Shown here piece by piece: positions 6,396-7,000 of a DNA stretch of 7,000 nucleotides. Below the pieces are notes generated by a model, which saw only the letters and a list, made by a program, of their open reading frames with translations, was not told the DNA's origin and did not search any database. The translations under genes were made by a program, and so were the position numbers. Origin of the DNA: Pyrodictiaceae archaeon (GTDB lineage Archaea; Thermoproteota; Thermoprotei_A; Sulfolobales; Pyrodictiaceae); NCBI GenBank assembly GCA_027046525.1, contig JALTYD010000010.1, positions 1-7,000 on the forward strand, given 5' to 3'. Positions within the stretch are counted from its first letter, which is position 1. Every line of letters starts with the position of its first letter.

Positions 6396-6902
6396 ATGAG
6401 TGGGAAACGTAGAAGCATAATGATAGATAATGAATATGCTGAAATACTAGAGAAATTAGCAAAGAGACATGGATTAAGCATAGCTTCCTATCTACGGAGT
6501 CTTATTAATGCTGCAAAAGAAGCAGAAGATAGAGGGTACTATGCACCTAGATTACTAACAAGAGCTCTTATCTACGAAGCATTCTCAAGACTACGTTCTA
6601 TCCCTACGCCAGTAGAGCTAATCTGCAGTGATTATAACAAAGCATATAGTGAAGGAAAGAAAATAGGATTAGCGCTCAGAGGTCTTGGTCTAGATGTAGG
6701 CGAAGTTCTTTCTCTATTAGTAGAACGGACTGGAATAGGAGCAGCAGAATACTCTAGACTCGTACTCTTCGGGTATACTAGTGGTGAAAATCTTGTCATT
6801 AGAGAATTCATTAGAGGAGTTGCAGAAGGTGCAGGATATACTGTATCAGAAGTTGGGGATTCTTACGTCATTAAGTTATCGTATAAATTATCTGCAACGT
6901 AG
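6396..6902 (+). CDS. RHH-type putative transcription regulator, second of pair
   Basis: 168 residues. N-terminal RHH fold: strand KRRSIMI (4-10), helix A about 12-24 (NEYAEILEKLAKR), turn G26, helix B about 28-42 (SIASYLRSLINAAKE). It aligns without gaps with residues 8-43 of the upstream protein (shared I, E, L, A, R, G and S positions). The C-terminal domain (about 50-168) has helices around 50-67, 75-97 and 100-111, then IREFIRGVAEGAGYTVSEV (135-153) and a final strand. AEGAGY corresponds to VEGIGY upstream, so the two are probably ancient paralogs. The layout YSEGKKIGLALRGLGL...FIRGVAEGAGYTVSEV loosely recalls V4R-type small-molecule-binding domains; this is a weak impression only. One cysteine (C77). 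Probably co-transcribed with the first gene across 39 bases. RHH proteins act as dimers, so a heterodimer with its neighbour is possible. Confidence 0.75.
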   Translation: MSGKRRSIMIDNEYAEILEKLAKRHGLSIASYLRSLINAAKEAEDRGYYAPRLLTRALIYEAFSRLRSIPTPVELICSDYNKAYSEGKKIGLALRGLGLDVGEVLSLLVERTGIGAAEYSRLVLFGYTSGENLVIREFIRGVAEGAGYTVSEVGDSYVIKLSYKLSAT

Positions 6903-6919
6903 ATATTATCAGCATAGAC

Positions 6920-6933
6920 AGTACTATAGTACT
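6920..6933. repeat. Perfect 14-bp palindrome downstream of RHH pair
   Basis: AGTACTATAGTACT is a perfect palindrome beginning 18 bases after the stop codon of the second RHH gene. As RNA it could form a 5-bp stem with a TATA loop, but no T-tract follows, so a terminator is doubtful. As DNA it resembles a protein-binding site, and its GTACT half also occurs in the divergent-region repeat (TACTC). Confidence 0.5.
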
Positions 6934-6984
6934 CTATGATATCTTAATAATAGAATATTAAATAATAACATTAGTGACGTTACA

Positions 6985-7000
6985 TTATATAATTATATAA
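6985..7000. repeat. AT-only 16-bp palindrome at window end
   Basis: TTATATAATTATATAA is a perfect palindrome of only A and T, ending at the window edge. The surrounding 6903-7000 stretch is non-coding and AT-rich. It may belong to the promoter of a gene beyond the window; A/T-only palindromes are also common by chance. Confidence 0.4.

Noticed and set aside
1..7000. CRISPR array, insertion sequence, tRNA or integration site
   Set aside because: No regularly spaced direct repeats, transposase motifs, terminal inverted repeats or cloverleaf were found on either strand.

Overview
The window looks like a piece of a hyperthermophilic or thermophilic crenarchaeal (Thermoproteota) chromosome. The basis is a SlaA/SlaB-type S-layer gene pair, GGTGA/GAGGTG Shine-Dalgarno sites, archaeal TATA-like boxes, T-tract terminators without strong hairpins, and AGA/ATA-rich codon use. 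The many cysteines in the main S-layer protein suggest a Desulfurococcales-like or related lineage, but the sequence alone does not fix the genus.

Layout. Positions 1-5562 on the minus strand hold a two-gene S-layer operon. The upstream gene (5562 to 1495) encodes a 1355-residue secreted, all-beta, sequon-rich protein without a membrane anchor: the lattice-forming SlaA. The downstream gene (1360 to 62) encodes a 432-residue protein with a signal peptide, a macroglobulin-like domain, a carboxypeptidase-regulatory-like beta-sandwich, about 190 residues of coiled coil and a C-terminal transmembrane helix: the SlaB stalk that tethers the SlaA canopy to the membrane. The 134-base gap between them carries two T6 tracts and a possible internal promoter, which could set an excess of SlaA over SlaB.

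Across a 212-base divergent promoter region (5563-5774), two co-directional genes run on the plus strand (5775-6356 and 6396-6902). Both encode small proteins with an N-terminal ribbon-helix-helix (RHH) DNA-binding fold and a roughly 120-residue C-terminal domain that I do not recognise. That domain ends in a shared E-G-x-G-Y motif in both, so the two are probably diverged paralogs. Their position suggests, but does not prove, that they regulate the S-layer operon and/or themselves. An inverted repeat in the divergent region and a 9-bp tandem repeat between the two genes are candidate operators.

The last 98 bases are AT-rich non-coding sequence with two perfect palindromes. No tRNA, rRNA, mobile element or CRISPR array is visible.
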